DNA from: Begonia masoniana
Taxonomy: Eukaryota; Streptophyta; Magnoliopsida; Cucurbitales; Begoniaceae
NCBI GenBank assembly: GCA_022432975.1
Contig: CM039503.1
Location: forward strand, 54,248,466 to 54,312,465
DNA length: 64,000 nucleotides
Reading direction: 5' to 3'
Shown here: positions 47,991-60,003 of the stretch, piece after piece
Position numbering within the stretch: position 1 is the stretch's first letter
Layout: each line of letters starts with the position of its first letter
Position numbers and translations under genes: made by a program
Notes under the pieces: generated by a model
Database searches by the model: none
What the model saw: the letters and a program-made list of their open reading frames with translations, nothing else
Told to the model about the DNA's origin: nothing

Positions 47991-50206
47991 TTACCAAGGT
48001 TTCATGTCACCAACTGGCCCTGCATTCCAATTCAAAACCTTCCCACTTGGCTTCACATAAATACTCTTCTCGTGCGGCAATTTACGGGCCAGGCCATTGA
48101 GAATCTGATGAAACGCGTCTCCCGCTTGGGCCGGCTGAGGAAACATCATTGCCCTTTTCATCGTCGGATTCGCCAGCAACCTCTGCTTCCTCAATATGAC
48201 ATTAGGCGGTATAGATGTGAGGATTGTATCTAACTTGGGGACATCTTCTTCTTCCACAAAAACTCCAATTTCTTCCCACGGGATTGCATCGGCAAATGGC
48301 AACACTATGTCGTCTGCTATAATGACCGGAATGCAGCCAAACACCACCGCCTCCACCAGCCTCGGACTCCACGGGGCCCACCCGAGGGGGCACAGACAGA
48401 ATATTGATCTTTGCATGTCTTCGTAATACGTAGCAGGATGCTCGGTTGAGATGTCGAAGAGCGGATTGTTCTTGAAATTCTCCCATACTCCTGCTCTGGC
48501 TCCTCTGTTATTAAATCAAACAATGCTCATTCCATATGATTATTTTGCCTAATACTTAAATCAACAGCCATACATTTTTTGTACTAATAATCAAAACTTG
48601 CCATCATGCTTAACAAACAACAAAAAATAAGAAATGGAGTGTGGCATATGGTCTAGGAAGAGCTTCATCAATGTTACATATATGCATACCTTGCGTAATA
48701 ACCACCTTCTGGATCATTATTAACATCGTAAAACAGACCGCGGAAGTAGACAAAGATTGACCGAGGAGTGTCCGATGGAATCAGGTGAGCCTCCATTTTT
48801 TGGGGAGGACAATACGGAGGAATAGTGATTGAACCCTCTTTCAAGCACACATGATTTCTTTGCCCAAATGTCTGAACCAAGGTTGCTCGCCGGAGTAGTG
48901 GAAGAATTCCACGTTCAATGGCTTTTTCCTCCTGCAAATACACACAATACAATCAAAGAAACTAACCGAATCAAGACCAAAACCAAAAGATAAGCCTCGT
49001 TTCCGGAAACAGAATCATTTTCCCACTGCTTCTATTGGAGAAGGAAAAGATCTTACCTGATAATGAAAGCAGGCTCCAAAGTCATGGGGAACAACAAAAA
49101 AATGATCGGCCCCCTCTGTTCTATTCCAATACGGCCAATTCGAAGAGATGAGTTGTATAGCACTCCGCATCATTCGAGGGGATTTGAAGGGCAATGGCAA
49201 GCCATTAGGAGTGAGGTCACAAGTGACGTATATTGGGGTATAAAACCAGTCTGCCTCATCGGGATTGAGTGTACGGACTGGACTTGACAAGAGGAATCTA
49301 TGCATGTAGATCTCAGCAGCAAACATATGAGTGAGACATCTAAGGTCTTTCTGAAGTGTCTTTTTGTTATATTTGCTTGGAAGGTCATATATGTAGACTT
49401 TCAACCTTCCAACCGGATCATCATCCAACACATCCCCAGCGCTTCCTACACATTTCAACCCATAATTCTTTAATCAATTTCTTAAATATGATGTTTTAGC
49501 ATGTTATGTTTTTTCCATTCGATCCGGTATGCCCCATGTTTTTGCAAAGAGAGAAAAATAGGGAATAATACTGAAGAAAAAGAATCATGTAATAAACTGA
49601 ATTTATCAGTAAAACTTGGATATTAATCGTCTGCATAATTCTTTTCTATTCTGCAGGAATTCTATCACTGTGAAACTACTGCGTAGGCATAATCCATTCT
49701 TTCCATTATTCTCATCTTGCATACTTGGAAACTGGAATGTAGACTGGCATAGAGATCCGCAAATATGGGTCGTGCATGATGTCAAATTAGAAGAAATCAT
49801 ACCAAGTACACAATTTGAAGCATTTTTTCCTTCGAGCACACAATTTTGAAGTTAATTATTGGCAGTAGGTAACAGAAAATTCATCGCCGCAGAATAGACA
49901 GACTTAACACAAAGTATGTTTTTAGCTACCATAATTGCTCAATTATTTTGGCATCAGCAGAAGTTGATAATAGCAAATTGGATTGAATGAAAACAAACAC
50001 TAAACTAGCCGAAGGCATATACAAATTGTGTAGAAAAAAATATGACTATGAACTCGAATGAAAATTTAATGAAAGCTAAATAGCAGCTTGAGAGTTAGAA
50101 GCACACCTGAAATTCGCTCGGTAAGGACACCATTCTGATCAGCGGCGATTCTCCAAGCGAAAAGATAGACATAGAAAATACTTGCAACCCACATTCCCAC
50201 CTTCAT
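47991..50206 (-). CDS. IRX10/IRX10L-type xylan beta-1,4-xylosyltransferase
   Basis: A 414-residue Golgi glycosyltransferase of the exostosin-type GT47 family that extends the xylan backbone from UDP-xylose for secondary walls. Four exons: 50107-50206, 49057-49445, 48690-48931 and 47991-48504, all in phase. The N-terminal signal anchor is MKVGMWVASIFYVYLFAW. Then come KVYIYDLPSKYNKK, RCLTHMFAAEI, LNPDEADWFYTPIY, HFFVVPHDFGACFHYQ, YFRGLFYDVNNDPEGGYYAR, RSIFCLCPLGWAPWSPR and FGCIPVIIADDIVLPF. Arabidopsis IRX10 and IRX10L differ little, so the exact member is unresolved. No odd features. Confidence 0.92.
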
Positions 50207-51100
50207 TTTTCCACTGGAAAAACCAAATTCTATGAATAAAATAGAGAAAAATCGAAAAGGGTAGATGGAAAATATAACCCATATGGTTGAAAGGTCGAAC
50301 AGGATGGTGGTTAGGGAAGCTTTCTTAGAATGCGAGTTTCTGAAGGCCGATGAATAAAGAAAAACGATTTATGGAGGTTTTTCAGGTAGGAATCGACAAA
50401 GAAAACAAAGACACAGGCATTGCTTCAAGAAACAGAGACGACCCATTATCGTTTTCACATATTTGAAAACGAAAGTTGAAAATAAAGCAAAGAAACCGAC
50501 GGTCCATTTCAATGGCTGCTGAGAAACCAACTTCTGGAAATGGACGTCCAACCTTTTCTGCTCTTCTTCCTTCCCTCCCGCGAAAGCAACCATCGTAGAA
50601 TGGGCTAGATTTCCACATCCAGTTAAGGATTTTTGTCACTTCACTTTAGATATTTAGCAATTTTACCGAGGAAAAGTCCAAAACACCCTTCCATATACTA
50701 AACTTGATGCCTCGAGAGATTGTGTAACGTCCTACATTTATGTTACACTAGAAAGTCTTCTTAGTTGTTCATAATTGTCATTATTACGTTACATATTATG
50801 TGTTATACGATGAGAATCGAACGACATCATTAAGATAAAATGTCTAAAACAACACACAAAACAGAATAAAGACATCATAAATCTACCAAAACACTGGCCC
50901 GAAAAATACCACGAGCAGCAAGTTTGAAAAGTAAGATTACTCAGGAGATCATTTGACTTCACTCGTTCAAACCCTCTATTTATAGTAAACAAACGTGATT
51001 ATAATACTTAAATTACTCTTTTTAATTAATTTTCAACCAACAATGTTATGTTTTACTTATGACTATGACAAACAATTGATATCATATCTATATAGAATCA
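50207..51100. other. IRX10-like promoter and intergenic sequence
   Basis: No gene seen; the minus-strand ORFs at 50369-50639 are probably upstream leader sequence. Confidence 0.5.
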
Positions 51101-51731
51101 TTAATGATCACTATCGTTTCAAAAACCCATAAAAGAAACTAAGTTAATACCGAACCAAATTGAATCAAACGCTAGGTAACGAAACTAAATCCTCGTTTTT
51201 ATGATTGTGTTATTTTCTGTCTCTTGTTCGTTTCGAGTTTAGTTAAACTTGACTCGAGGCTGAACTAGAACATTTTGATCAAGTTCTAAAATTCTTTTGA
51301 GGGTTGGTTTGGTGTATTTTAGTGTGAAGCTATGTTTAAATTGTAAATTCATTAAAAGCCTTTTAATTAAATCATAAAAAAGAAAGAGTATATTTAAATA
51401 AAGCCCGTTTTAAATAATATAAAAGTAGTCTACAATATATATTAATTGCTATAATAATAATAGTGGTGGCCTAGTCCGTCAATGGCGTTGTTCATATCAT
51501 TCCTTTGATAAATAATTAAGGGTAAAGTATAATTTGTCTCTACAACTAGGTGAAATGACCAATTTACACCGTAAACTCGGATAATAGGCAAGAGCAACCT
51601 TAATGTATTGATAATGGGCAATATGGCCCATACCGTCTCATTTTCCGTTAAAATAGTACGTTTTCGTCACCTACCTTATTTTACTTTCAAAAATACCCTT
51701 CTCTTTTTCTCTCTCCTACCCTCGCTCTATT

Positions 51732-52295
51732 TTGGCTTCCAACAGATATTTTCTTGATCTTCAGCTCTCTACCACTTCATCAAATCCAACCGATATTTCT
51801 TCTATTTCTCCGAATAAAGACGAAAAGCAATCGACTCATTTGCAGCTCTCGATTGCTTCATCTGATTTCATCAAGAAACTCGAATCGAACTCAGTGAAGG
51901 ACGAGAAATGTTGGTTTGTTTCAGTTTTGAGGATTATCAAAGAAGAAGAACAGCTGAGAATAGCCATGGCAGAAAAAACTTGCGCCGAAGAAGCGAGAAA
52001 ACAAGCGAAGAGACAGATTGAATTAGCAGAAGAAGAATTTGCAAATGTGAAGAAAGTTAGACAACAGGCCCAGAATGAGCTAGAAAAAGCTCAAGCTTTT
52101 AAAGAACATGCAATCAAAAAGATGAACTCCACAGTTTTGCAAATCACGTGCCAAGCTTGTCAAAGAAGAATTCAGGCAAGAAAAACAGTTTTACCCTCTT
52201 CAAAAAATGAGAATTCACTGGTTTTGAGTTTTATTTCTTCGGTAATCAGATCAGAAGGCGATCAAGTAGAAAAACATCATCAAATTAATCCATGA
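51732..52295 (+). pseudogene. Captured IDD14-16/SGR5-type C-terminus
   Basis: An open run of 187 codons starting without an ATG. It contains LDLQLSTTSS, QLSIASSD, EEEQLRIAMAEK, CAEEARKQAKRQIELAEEEF, AQNELEKAQAFKEHA and QITCQACQRRIQA, as remembered from the C-terminal part of SHOOT GRAVITROPISM 5 and its INDETERMINATE DOMAIN relatives. The zinc fingers are absent. The first ATG (51966) would give 109 residues with a likely coiled coil and the CxxC. Open to its stop, so a short peptide is possible. Confidence 0.75.
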
Positions 52296-52299
52296 ATGG

Positions 52300-52425
52300 A
52301 AACCAGTCGACACCTCAACCGCGTCTGGTCGACCCCCACAGGCATGGTCGACACCTATTTCATCTCGGGTCGCACCTCTTTGCAACTTCGGTCGACACCT
52401 AAGGCAACCGGTCGACAATTCGTCT
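52300..52425. repeat. Periodic GTCGA motif cluster
   Basis: GTCGA-type cores at 52306, 52328, 52347, 52369 (GTCGC), 52391 and 52411, most followed by CACCT, at spacings of 22, 19, 22, 22 and 20 bases. It lies between the two captured fragments. Confidence 0.75.
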
Positions 52426-52649
52426 GTCTGCAAGTAGAGGTTGCGAAGCGATTGAAGGTTGGCAAAATTGGAGATCAACTTCCATTTTTGGCACTCTGTA
52501 ACGAAAATTGTCGGACTTTTAGAGAGAGAAACAATTAGAATGATGGGCATTTTCTCTTTAGCTTCTGGTAACCCTTTTTTTTTTCAACTTTCTGTAGACC
52601 CTATTTCCGTTTTGTTGAAAAATCCAAATCTCGTGGTGTTTGTAGAAAA

Positions 52650-53012
52650 ATGGCGTTATTCAAGTTAATCTCTCTCTGCTATCTCTTTCTCCATCTTCTG
52701 CTTCAAACTCGTATTATTAATAATCAACATATTGGTCTGAGAAATTCAGGATTTCAAACATCACATATATTCACAATCGATCATGAAAGACTGTTTCTGC
52801 TATCTAATAAATTAGTTTTTGCATTTGGATTCTATAAAAATGAGAACAATACTCTATTTTCTCTGGTAGTCATGCATTTGAATAGCTTCACTGTAGTCTG
52901 GACTGCTAATGGACAAAAATTAGTGAAAATTTTGGCTTTACTTCTCTTAAAAAATGTGAAGCTTTTTATCTGTAAAACAATGACGGAAATGGAAGAGAGC
53001 GAGGGTAGGTGA
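52650..53012 (+). pseudogene. Captured SD2-5-like lectin receptor kinase N-terminus
   Basis: An ATG-initiated frame of 120 residues. A signal-like start (MALFKLISLCYLFLHLLLQT) leads to SGFQTSHIFTIDHERLFLLS, VFAFGFYKNENNTLFSLVV and VVWTANGQKLV, the opening of the B-lectin domain of G-type lectin receptor kinases (SD2-5 type). The rest of the domain and the kinase are missing; the end is unrelated filler plus TIR-derived residues. Confidence 0.72.
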
Positions 53013-53411
53013 AAGAAAGAGATAAGGGTATTTTTGGAAGTAAAATAAGTCACGTGACGAAAACATGCTATTTTAATGAAAAATGAGACGGTATGGGTCA
53101 TATTGCCCATTATCAATACATTAAGGTTGTTCTTGCTTATTATCCGAGTTTACGGTGTAAATTGCTCATTTCACCTAGTTGTAGGGGCCAAATTGCACTT
53201 TACCCAATAATTAAATATTAAAATATATTTTTTCAAAAAAAAAATCTTCTCTTTTACTATTTTTAATAAATAAAATAAAACATTATAAATTTATTAATAT
53301 TTTCATATTAAAAAAAGAAAATCATTTTTTTTAAATTATGAAAATGAAAACACAATTAATAAATAATTTTTCATAGAGATTTCAAAAAATAATAATAATA
53401 ACAACAAAAAT

Positions 53412-54785
53412 GTAACTTAAAATTGTAACACACTGAAAGTTTAAGATCAGTTCAGTGATGTCACACGAGGATCCTTGTGTGACACCGATTTTAAAGTAAC
53501 GATGAACGATATAAAAAGTGCGGAAATAAATGACACAAGAGGTTGGTAACGCAGTTCGGCAACCAGCCTACGTCTGCGGGGCCACGCCCAGATATAAAAA
53601 CTTTTCCTTGAGTTAACAAAGTTACAAGAAAAACTCGGACTTATACAAATAAAGACTCCCTCTTATCTTTGTCGCCGCCTCTAGCTAACTTCCTCAACGA
53701 AACAGTTTTTGCGAGATCCCCTCGACTTTAGAACGACCTCTCCCGAGATCTAGATAACAACAAGATCCCCTCGTTGTTGGTTCCTCCCGAAACCCGTGTT
53801 ATGGCAAGATCCCCTCGCCCACGATCACGAACGACAAGCTCCCCTTGTCTAAGAAACAGAACTCCTCACGAGTTCGGATGCTGTCTCCTCCCGAGACAGA
53901 GCTTTAATGAAGAACAAAGAATATTGCCTCCTGGGACACCTCCTGGAACACCAGATCGAAGTCTTCGGATGCAACACACAGCACACTCAATAAAACAATG
54001 AAATCCACAGATTAGGTCGAGTGTGCAAAACAATCACCAACCCATACGCAGAAACATAGGGCGTGAAAGAAAACCGACGGCTTGGAAAAACGAAGAAAAC
54101 CTTCTCACGTGTAAAACAAAACTCCGTCGTCTGCTGAAGAACAATCACCGACGACTCACAGTAGGCGTGAATGAAAGGATCAACTATTGCAGAATACACG
54201 CAAACGTCGGTATAGAATAAAATCGCCCGGAAGAATAAAAAACTTTTCGCTCTCAATAATAATGACTTCAGCAACCTTCTTCAGAAAAACGAAGGCTTTA
54301 AATAATATTGGTAACTTCCATATCTTTAATTCATTCAGTTACCAAATCGGATTTACCGCCGCATGGAATAAGGAAACACAATCTTAACAAATTCGGTTAT
54401 GTGACACCTCATGTGACACTTTAGAAAAGTTTCCATAACAGCACAGATTTTCGCCCAAAAATTCAGGAAAGCATCCCATTAATCATGGGAAGTCAGAGCC
54501 CAGCAAATCGTGTCAAATCTACAACAAATCGGCTTTCCAAATAAAACTTTTCCAAAAAACAAGTGCATATACCTTATTCAATCTTTCCAAATAATGTTAT
54601 TTCCTTATTTTTCTCTTCCATAGAATCATCATTATTACTTCTATAATATCTTCCCATAATCGGATTGGGCGGTTTCTTGATTGTCAAGTCATAAATCACC
54701 ACTTGAATAAAAATGAATAAAATATTATTTTTATAATAAATTGCCAAAAAATCAAATACCAACATTTATGCAAATCTTTGCATTT
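53412..54785. mobile_element. LTR-derived insertion of uncertain class
   Basis: About 1.37 kb absent from the sister copy of the duplication. A likely LTR start at 53459 (TGTCACACGAGGATC) and AATACCAACA near 54755-54764 are LTR-like ends. GGTAACGCAGTTCGGCAACC plus a nearby CTACGTCTGCGGGG resemble sequences common in plant LTRs. No protein domain is seen. It may be a solo LTR; the target duplication was not found. Confidence 0.45.
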
Positions 54786-55489
54786 ACACACACAAAGTCA
54801 CAAAAATGGTTAAGACATTGAAGAAAAATGTAACCTAAAATATATGTTATGTCTCTAACTTGTCCTCCGTTCTTTAATGAGTTAAGAGGGAGAGATCCCT
54901 CAATAAAATTTGTTTGTTGAGCCAACGTTCAAATAAAGTTTATTGCGACAATTATATGGTTTGTGTGGATTATGTTTCATTTTTTGTTAAGTCTTTCACT
55001 AAAAATTAAGCTTTGAGTTGAACGATCGGGTATTCTTTGAAAATCAAGTCATTCGACTCGTCATTTTTGTATAGGCCTATATCTGGGTTGCAGGCCTTTC
55101 TTCGAATGATGACAAATTCAATATCTCTAATCTAACACGTAACTAATTATATCTATAAAAAAAAATAATTTTAGCGTCAATTACAAAAATTATTTTCGGA
55201 TATAAAAATTATATGAGATCTCATTGCATCAGTTGAAGTAAATGAAAGTAAAATGAACGTAACATGAATATTTTTTTTTTTTTTTTGTGATATTTTTCTC
55301 AAAATTTCACTTATGAATGCGTGAGATCTAAGTTTATGTAAGAAAAAAGCCAAAAACTAGTTGATGACTAAGTTGTCTTTCATAAAAGTTCACATTCAAG
55401 ACAATGATGTATGTGAATGATATTTTGCAAATCAATTATTTGTGAAATAATGAAAATATTATGATTTTTTTTTAATTCAAAGTTTTTGC

Positions 55490-56913
55490 TTAATAATGAT
55501 CACTATGGTTTCAAAAACCCTTAAAAGAAACTAAGTTAATACCGAACCAAATTGAATCAAACGCTAGGCAACGAAACTAAATCCTCGTTTTTATGATCAT
55601 GTTCTTTCTGTCTCTTGTTCGTTTCGAGTTTAGTTAAACTTAACTCGAGGCTGAACTAGAACATTTTGATCGAGTTTCAAAATTATTTTTAGGGTTGGTT
55701 TTGTCCATTTTAACGTGAAGCTATGTCAATTGTCAAACTTGTAAATTCATTAAAAGCCTTTTAAATAATATAAAAGTAGTCTACGGAGTATATTAATTGC
55801 TATAATAATAATAGTGGTGCCCTAGTCAGTGGATGGCGTTGTTCATATCATTCCTTTGATAAATAATTAAATATTAAAATATATTTTTCAAAAAAAAATA
55901 TTCTCTTTTACTATTTTTAGTAAATAAAATAAAACATTATATATTTATTAATATTTTCATATTAAATTTTTTTTTTTATAAATTATGAAAATGAAAACAT
56001 AATTAATAAATAATTTTTCGTAGAGATTTCAAAAAATAATAATAATAATAACAACAAGAAAACATGCCTAATATTCTAAAGTGACACAAAAGTCACAAAA
56101 GTTGTTAAGACATTGAAGAAAAATGTAACTCAAAATATATGTAATGTCTCTAACTTGTCCTCCTTTCTTTAACGAGTTAAGAGGGAGATATCCTTCGATA
56201 AAATTTGTTGGTTGATCCAACGTTCAAATAAAGTTTATTTGCGACAATTATAGATTCTTTAATATCGATCTTATGAGGAAAAACATGTCATCCGATATAA
56301 TCACAACTCTCGTCTACTTAATAGTTAATAGTAATGCACATAAGTTCAGTTGAATCCATAAATTATGTGCTTCGTGTGAATTACGTTTCATTTTTTGTTA
56401 AGTCTCACTAAAAAGCAAGTCTTGAGTTGAACATCGGGTATGCTTTGAAAATCAAGTAATTGGACTTGTCATTTTTGTATAGGCCTACATTTGAATCGCG
56501 GGTCTTCCTTTGAATGATGACAAAATCGATATCTTTAACCTAACACGTAACTAATTATATCTACCAAAAAAATGATGGTAAAAAATGATTTTACCATCCA
56601 TTACAAATACTATTTTCGAATTTAAAAATTATACGAGATCTCATTGCATCAGTTGAAGTAAATGAAAGTAAAATGAACATAACATGAATTTTTTTTGGTG
56701 ATATTTTTCTCAAAATTTCATCGATTAAGTCGAGAATGCGTGAGATCTAAGTTTATGTATGAAAAAAGCCAAAAAACTAGTTGATGACTAAGTTGTCTTT
56801 CACAAAAGTTCACATTCAAGACAATGACGTACGTGAATGATATTTTGCAAATCAATTATTTGTGAAATGATGAAAATATTATGATTTTTTTTTTTAATTC
56901 AAAGTTTTTGGTA
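55490..56913. repeat. Local tandem duplication, copy 2 (empty-site copy)
   Basis: Direct repeat of the sequence at 51101-55489 without its two large insertions. The junction TTGATAAATAATTAAATATT (around 55857-55876) keeps the unoccupied 9 bp target AATAATTAA. Confidence 0.85.
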
Positions 56914-57086
56914 AAATGAAAGGCCACAAATTGTAACAATTTGCCAAGATATTTTCTTCTAAAATTGTCTGCTTTTTATTTATTTAATGCGAACACAATA
57001 ATGTAATTAATATATTAAATTAATTTTTTAATTTATTATATTAATTATATTTTAATTACCTCTATCATTAAGAATAATAAATTAAA

Positions 57087-57581
57087 GGGAAAAGTTCAAT
57101 ATAACCCCCAACGTATGAGGTTAGTGGTCATTTGGACCCTAACGTTTATTTTTGACCCAATCAGACCCTATAGTATACACAGTTTGCAATTCAAACTCTC
57201 CCGTTAAATTTTCCATTAAATTTGATACGTACTCTGCACGTGCACTGCTAAAATCTCAAAATATCATTCTTTCCTCCCGAACATTCCTAAAGTAAAAGTT
57301 AAATTCACCTTAAAAACATACACAAAACTATCTTTCATTATTCTAATTTGAATTTACGGTAGAGATTTCAAACAAATTTAACTTTTACTTTAGGGATTTC
57401 TGGAGAAAATGAGAGTCTTTTAGGGTGTTAGCAGCGCACATACATAGTACGTGTCAAATTTAACGAAAAATTTGACATGAGGGTTTGAATTGCAAACGAT
57501 ATATACGATAGAATTTGATTGGGTCAAAAATAAATGTTATGTTATAAATGACCACTGACCCCGGCTAAATTAACTTTTCAC
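57087..57581. mobile_element. Short Mutator-like foldback element
   Basis: A 495 bp element. Its left end, GGGAAAAGTT, pairs with the right end, AACTTTTCAC, and the arms match over about 200 bases. TAAATTAAA is directly repeated at 57078-57086 and 57582-57590 (9 bp). Non-coding. It ends 298 bp before the start codon of the SEC14-like gene, so it lies in that promoter. Confidence 0.85.
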
Positions 57582-57730
57582 TAAATTAAATTCAATGTGA
57601 GGGTACTTAAAGCATTGTCAAATCTCATTAATAGGCTACCCGAACTACCTGTATTTTCCGTTTCAAGTTGACGGTTTGTTTAACGGCAGCGTCTATCTCT
57701 GTTACACTCCGTCTCTTCCCGCGTTTTAAT

Positions 57731-57785
57731 CTCTCTCTCTCTCTCTATCTCTCTCAGTCACTCTCTCTCTCTCTCTCTCTCTCTG
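57731..57785. repeat. CT microsatellite in the SEC14-like leader
   Basis: A run of CT dinucleotides with two interruptions, about 95-150 bp upstream of the start codon. Confidence 0.9.
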
Positions 57786-57878
57786 TCTTACATTCCATTG
57801 GCGATTCAGAGAGGAGGAAATCTGGTGTGATAGTTTGGAGAGCTGCGTGAGATTGAGAGGAGAGTGCGATTGATAGTT

Positions 57879-60003
57879 ATGGAAGATTGCAAAGTGAACG
57901 GGCTGAATGTGAAGAAAAAGGAGGAGGAGGAGGAGTTTGAGAAGTTGGAAGAGGAGGAGGAGTTTGAGGAGTTCGACGAGGTGGAGGAGGATTTCGAGGA
58001 CTGTGAGGAAGAAAATGGATTCCTGGGAGAGGATAATCTGGAGAGCAATGAGGTCGAGAAAGGAAGAATAGCCGTAATGAGATCCTTTGTTGAAATGAAG
58101 GATCCGTCTGCTAAGGTCAATCAAAGTCAACCAACTCTGATACCTTCCTCCTGCATCTTTCCTTTTTAATTGACAGATGATGATTATTATTTTAATTTCA
58201 CTCTTTTTTTTCATGATTTTATTGAGCTTGAGCTTTGGATTCACATGAGATTTGATCTTCAACCGCTCTACCCTGAGAAATTTGTAGAAACATCTTTTAG
58301 CAGCATTAGTAATTTGTAGAAACATCTCACATGTATTCCAACCGTTTTCACTTCGTTACTGATGATCTAATATCTTCGTGGTGCTAACATGAAAAATACT
58401 TTTGAGCAGTAAAATGGAATAAAGGAAGAACTGCGATACGATATTAGAAACTACTTTGCATCTCTTTTTTTTTTAGAAGGGTTCTTCCCTTGCTTAAATT
58501 ATCTGTAATGGTTCTTCCTTAATGGGTAATCCTTGTGACTAGCAGGAAGTAGATGACTTCATGATTCGGAGATTTCTTCGGGCTCGCGACCTCCACATTG
58601 ATAAGGCTTCTACGATGTTTCTGAACTACCTAAGCTGGAAGCGCAAATTTCTTCCTAAGGGTTTTATATCTGTGTCAGAGATTTCAGAGGAAATTTCCCA
58701 TAACAAGATGTTCATGCAAGGCCTGGATAAGAAGGAACATCCCATTGCAGTGATCTTTGGTGATAGGCACAAACAAGGAAGTTTAGAAGAGTTCAAGAGT
58801 AAGTTACGACTCTAAAACTTCTGTGTTCAACTGCTTTTTCATTTGATTATAGCCAAAAATTGAAGGAAAAAAAAACAGATCCAAAGGTGTGTTTCATGAT
58901 TTGCAGGATTTTCTATCTATAGTCTTGAGAAAATATGTGCCAGGTAATACACAATCTCCTCTTTGACGATAATCAGACTGTAAATACTTAGCAAGGGCAG
59001 GATTTCATAGATGGTAATCGTAAAATTTTCTATTTGATTGACTTAAATTTTCAGAATGCCCAGAGGGCAGGAAAAGTTCGTGTGCATAGCTGATCTTCAA
59101 GGATGGGGATATTCCAATTGTGACATTCGCGGATACAGAGCATCTCTGTCAATCTTGCAGGTTCAATGTTAGATTAAAACGGTTATATATTACCAAACTT
59201 TGATGGGTGCCTTCTTTAAAATAATAATTCAAAAGGGATATATTACCTCAATATATGTTCCCGGAGTGATATTCAAGGACACGCATAAACCTAACCACTG
59301 GAGGATGTTAACATCAGTAGCTAATTTCAAACAGTTTGTCAACGAGGATGGAGTTGCTCTAAAAGTAGTAGTCATTTGCTTTGATGGCAGGATTGCTACC
59401 CAGAGAGGCTAGCCAAGTTGTATATCATCCACGTTCCTTCCATATTCATGAAGGCATGGAAGATCATTTACCGATTCATTGACAAGAAAACAAAAAACAA
59501 GGTAAAACGTTTTCTCTACTCTTTGTTAATGCTGTGGTGCTTCTAGAGAATAAGACAAAAAAATTAGAGACATTCCCACAACTGAACACCGAATTGCCTA
59601 AACTTCGCGTCAAGAAGATTAAACCTTAACCTCAAGCCTTTAAAGGACTAAATTATGTATTTGATATAGTTTAGGTTTGAATTTATTTACTCAATTGAAA
59701 GAACAGAGATGACGTTTGAATCTTTATGACCTTAAATGTCCTTGTTTAGTAGATGTTAAGCTAGTGAATAATTCCTAGCATTTTTTTCAATCATCTGTAC
59801 AAATGTAAAGAACATTGAGGATCATAGTTTTGTCGACCATATCCTCCCTAAATGGGTAACCAATGCTTATGTTTTTTTTTTTTCAGATAAGTTTTGTTGA
59901 CGACAAAAAGCTCAGATCCACCTTGCTCAATGACATTGATGAGAATCAGCTACCTCGTATTTATGGAGGCAAAATGGAGTTGGTTCCCATTCAAAGCTGC
60001 TGA
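57879..60003 (+). CDS. SEC14-like CRAL-TRIO lipid-transfer protein
   Basis: A 286-residue soluble protein of the SEC14/phosphatidylinositol-transfer family, probably moving lipids between membranes. Six exons: 57879-58115, 58546-58798, 58907-58943, 59055-59160, 59391-59501 and 59887-60003, all GT-AG and in phase. The N-terminus is very acidic (EEEEEFEKLEEEEEFEEF), followed by the CRAL-TRIO N part (DDFMIRRFLRARDLHIDKAS) and the lipid-binding domain (FVCIADLQGWGYSNCDIRGY, LYIIHVPSIFMKAWK, FVDDKKLRSTLL, LPRIYGGKMELVPI). It resembles short plant SEC14-type proteins. The lipid cargo is unknown. The frame at 59200-59412 is an intron artefact. Confidence 0.88.

Larger units (their letters stand above)
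51520..53205 (+). mobile_element. Mutator-like element 2 (Pack-MULE) with two captured gene fragments
   Basis: A 1686 bp element. Inverted repeats (about 185-190 bp, beginning GGGTAAAG) are roughly 90% alike and related to those of the element at 46953. The 9 bp AATAATTAA is repeated at 51511-51519 and 53206-53214. No transposase. Between the repeats are an IDD/SGR5 C-terminal fragment, a short array of GTCGA motifs and a lectin-receptor N-terminus. The paralogous copy at 55862-55870 has the single unoccupied target. Confidence 0.93.
51101..55489. repeat. Local tandem duplication, copy 1 (with insertions)
   Basis: Starts near ATGATCACTATCG and matches the copy at 55490-56913 through AACCGAATTG-type text at 51150 and 55540, the ACAAAGTCACAAAAATGG segment at 54791, and the final ATTCAAAGTTTTTG. 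This copy is enlarged by a Pack-MULE (51520-53205) and by an LTR-like insertion (about 53412-54785). Confidence 0.8.

Noticed and set aside
57726..58325. Minus-strand ORF opposite the SEC14-like start
   Set aside because: Translation of CT repeats and antisense of the acidic exon.
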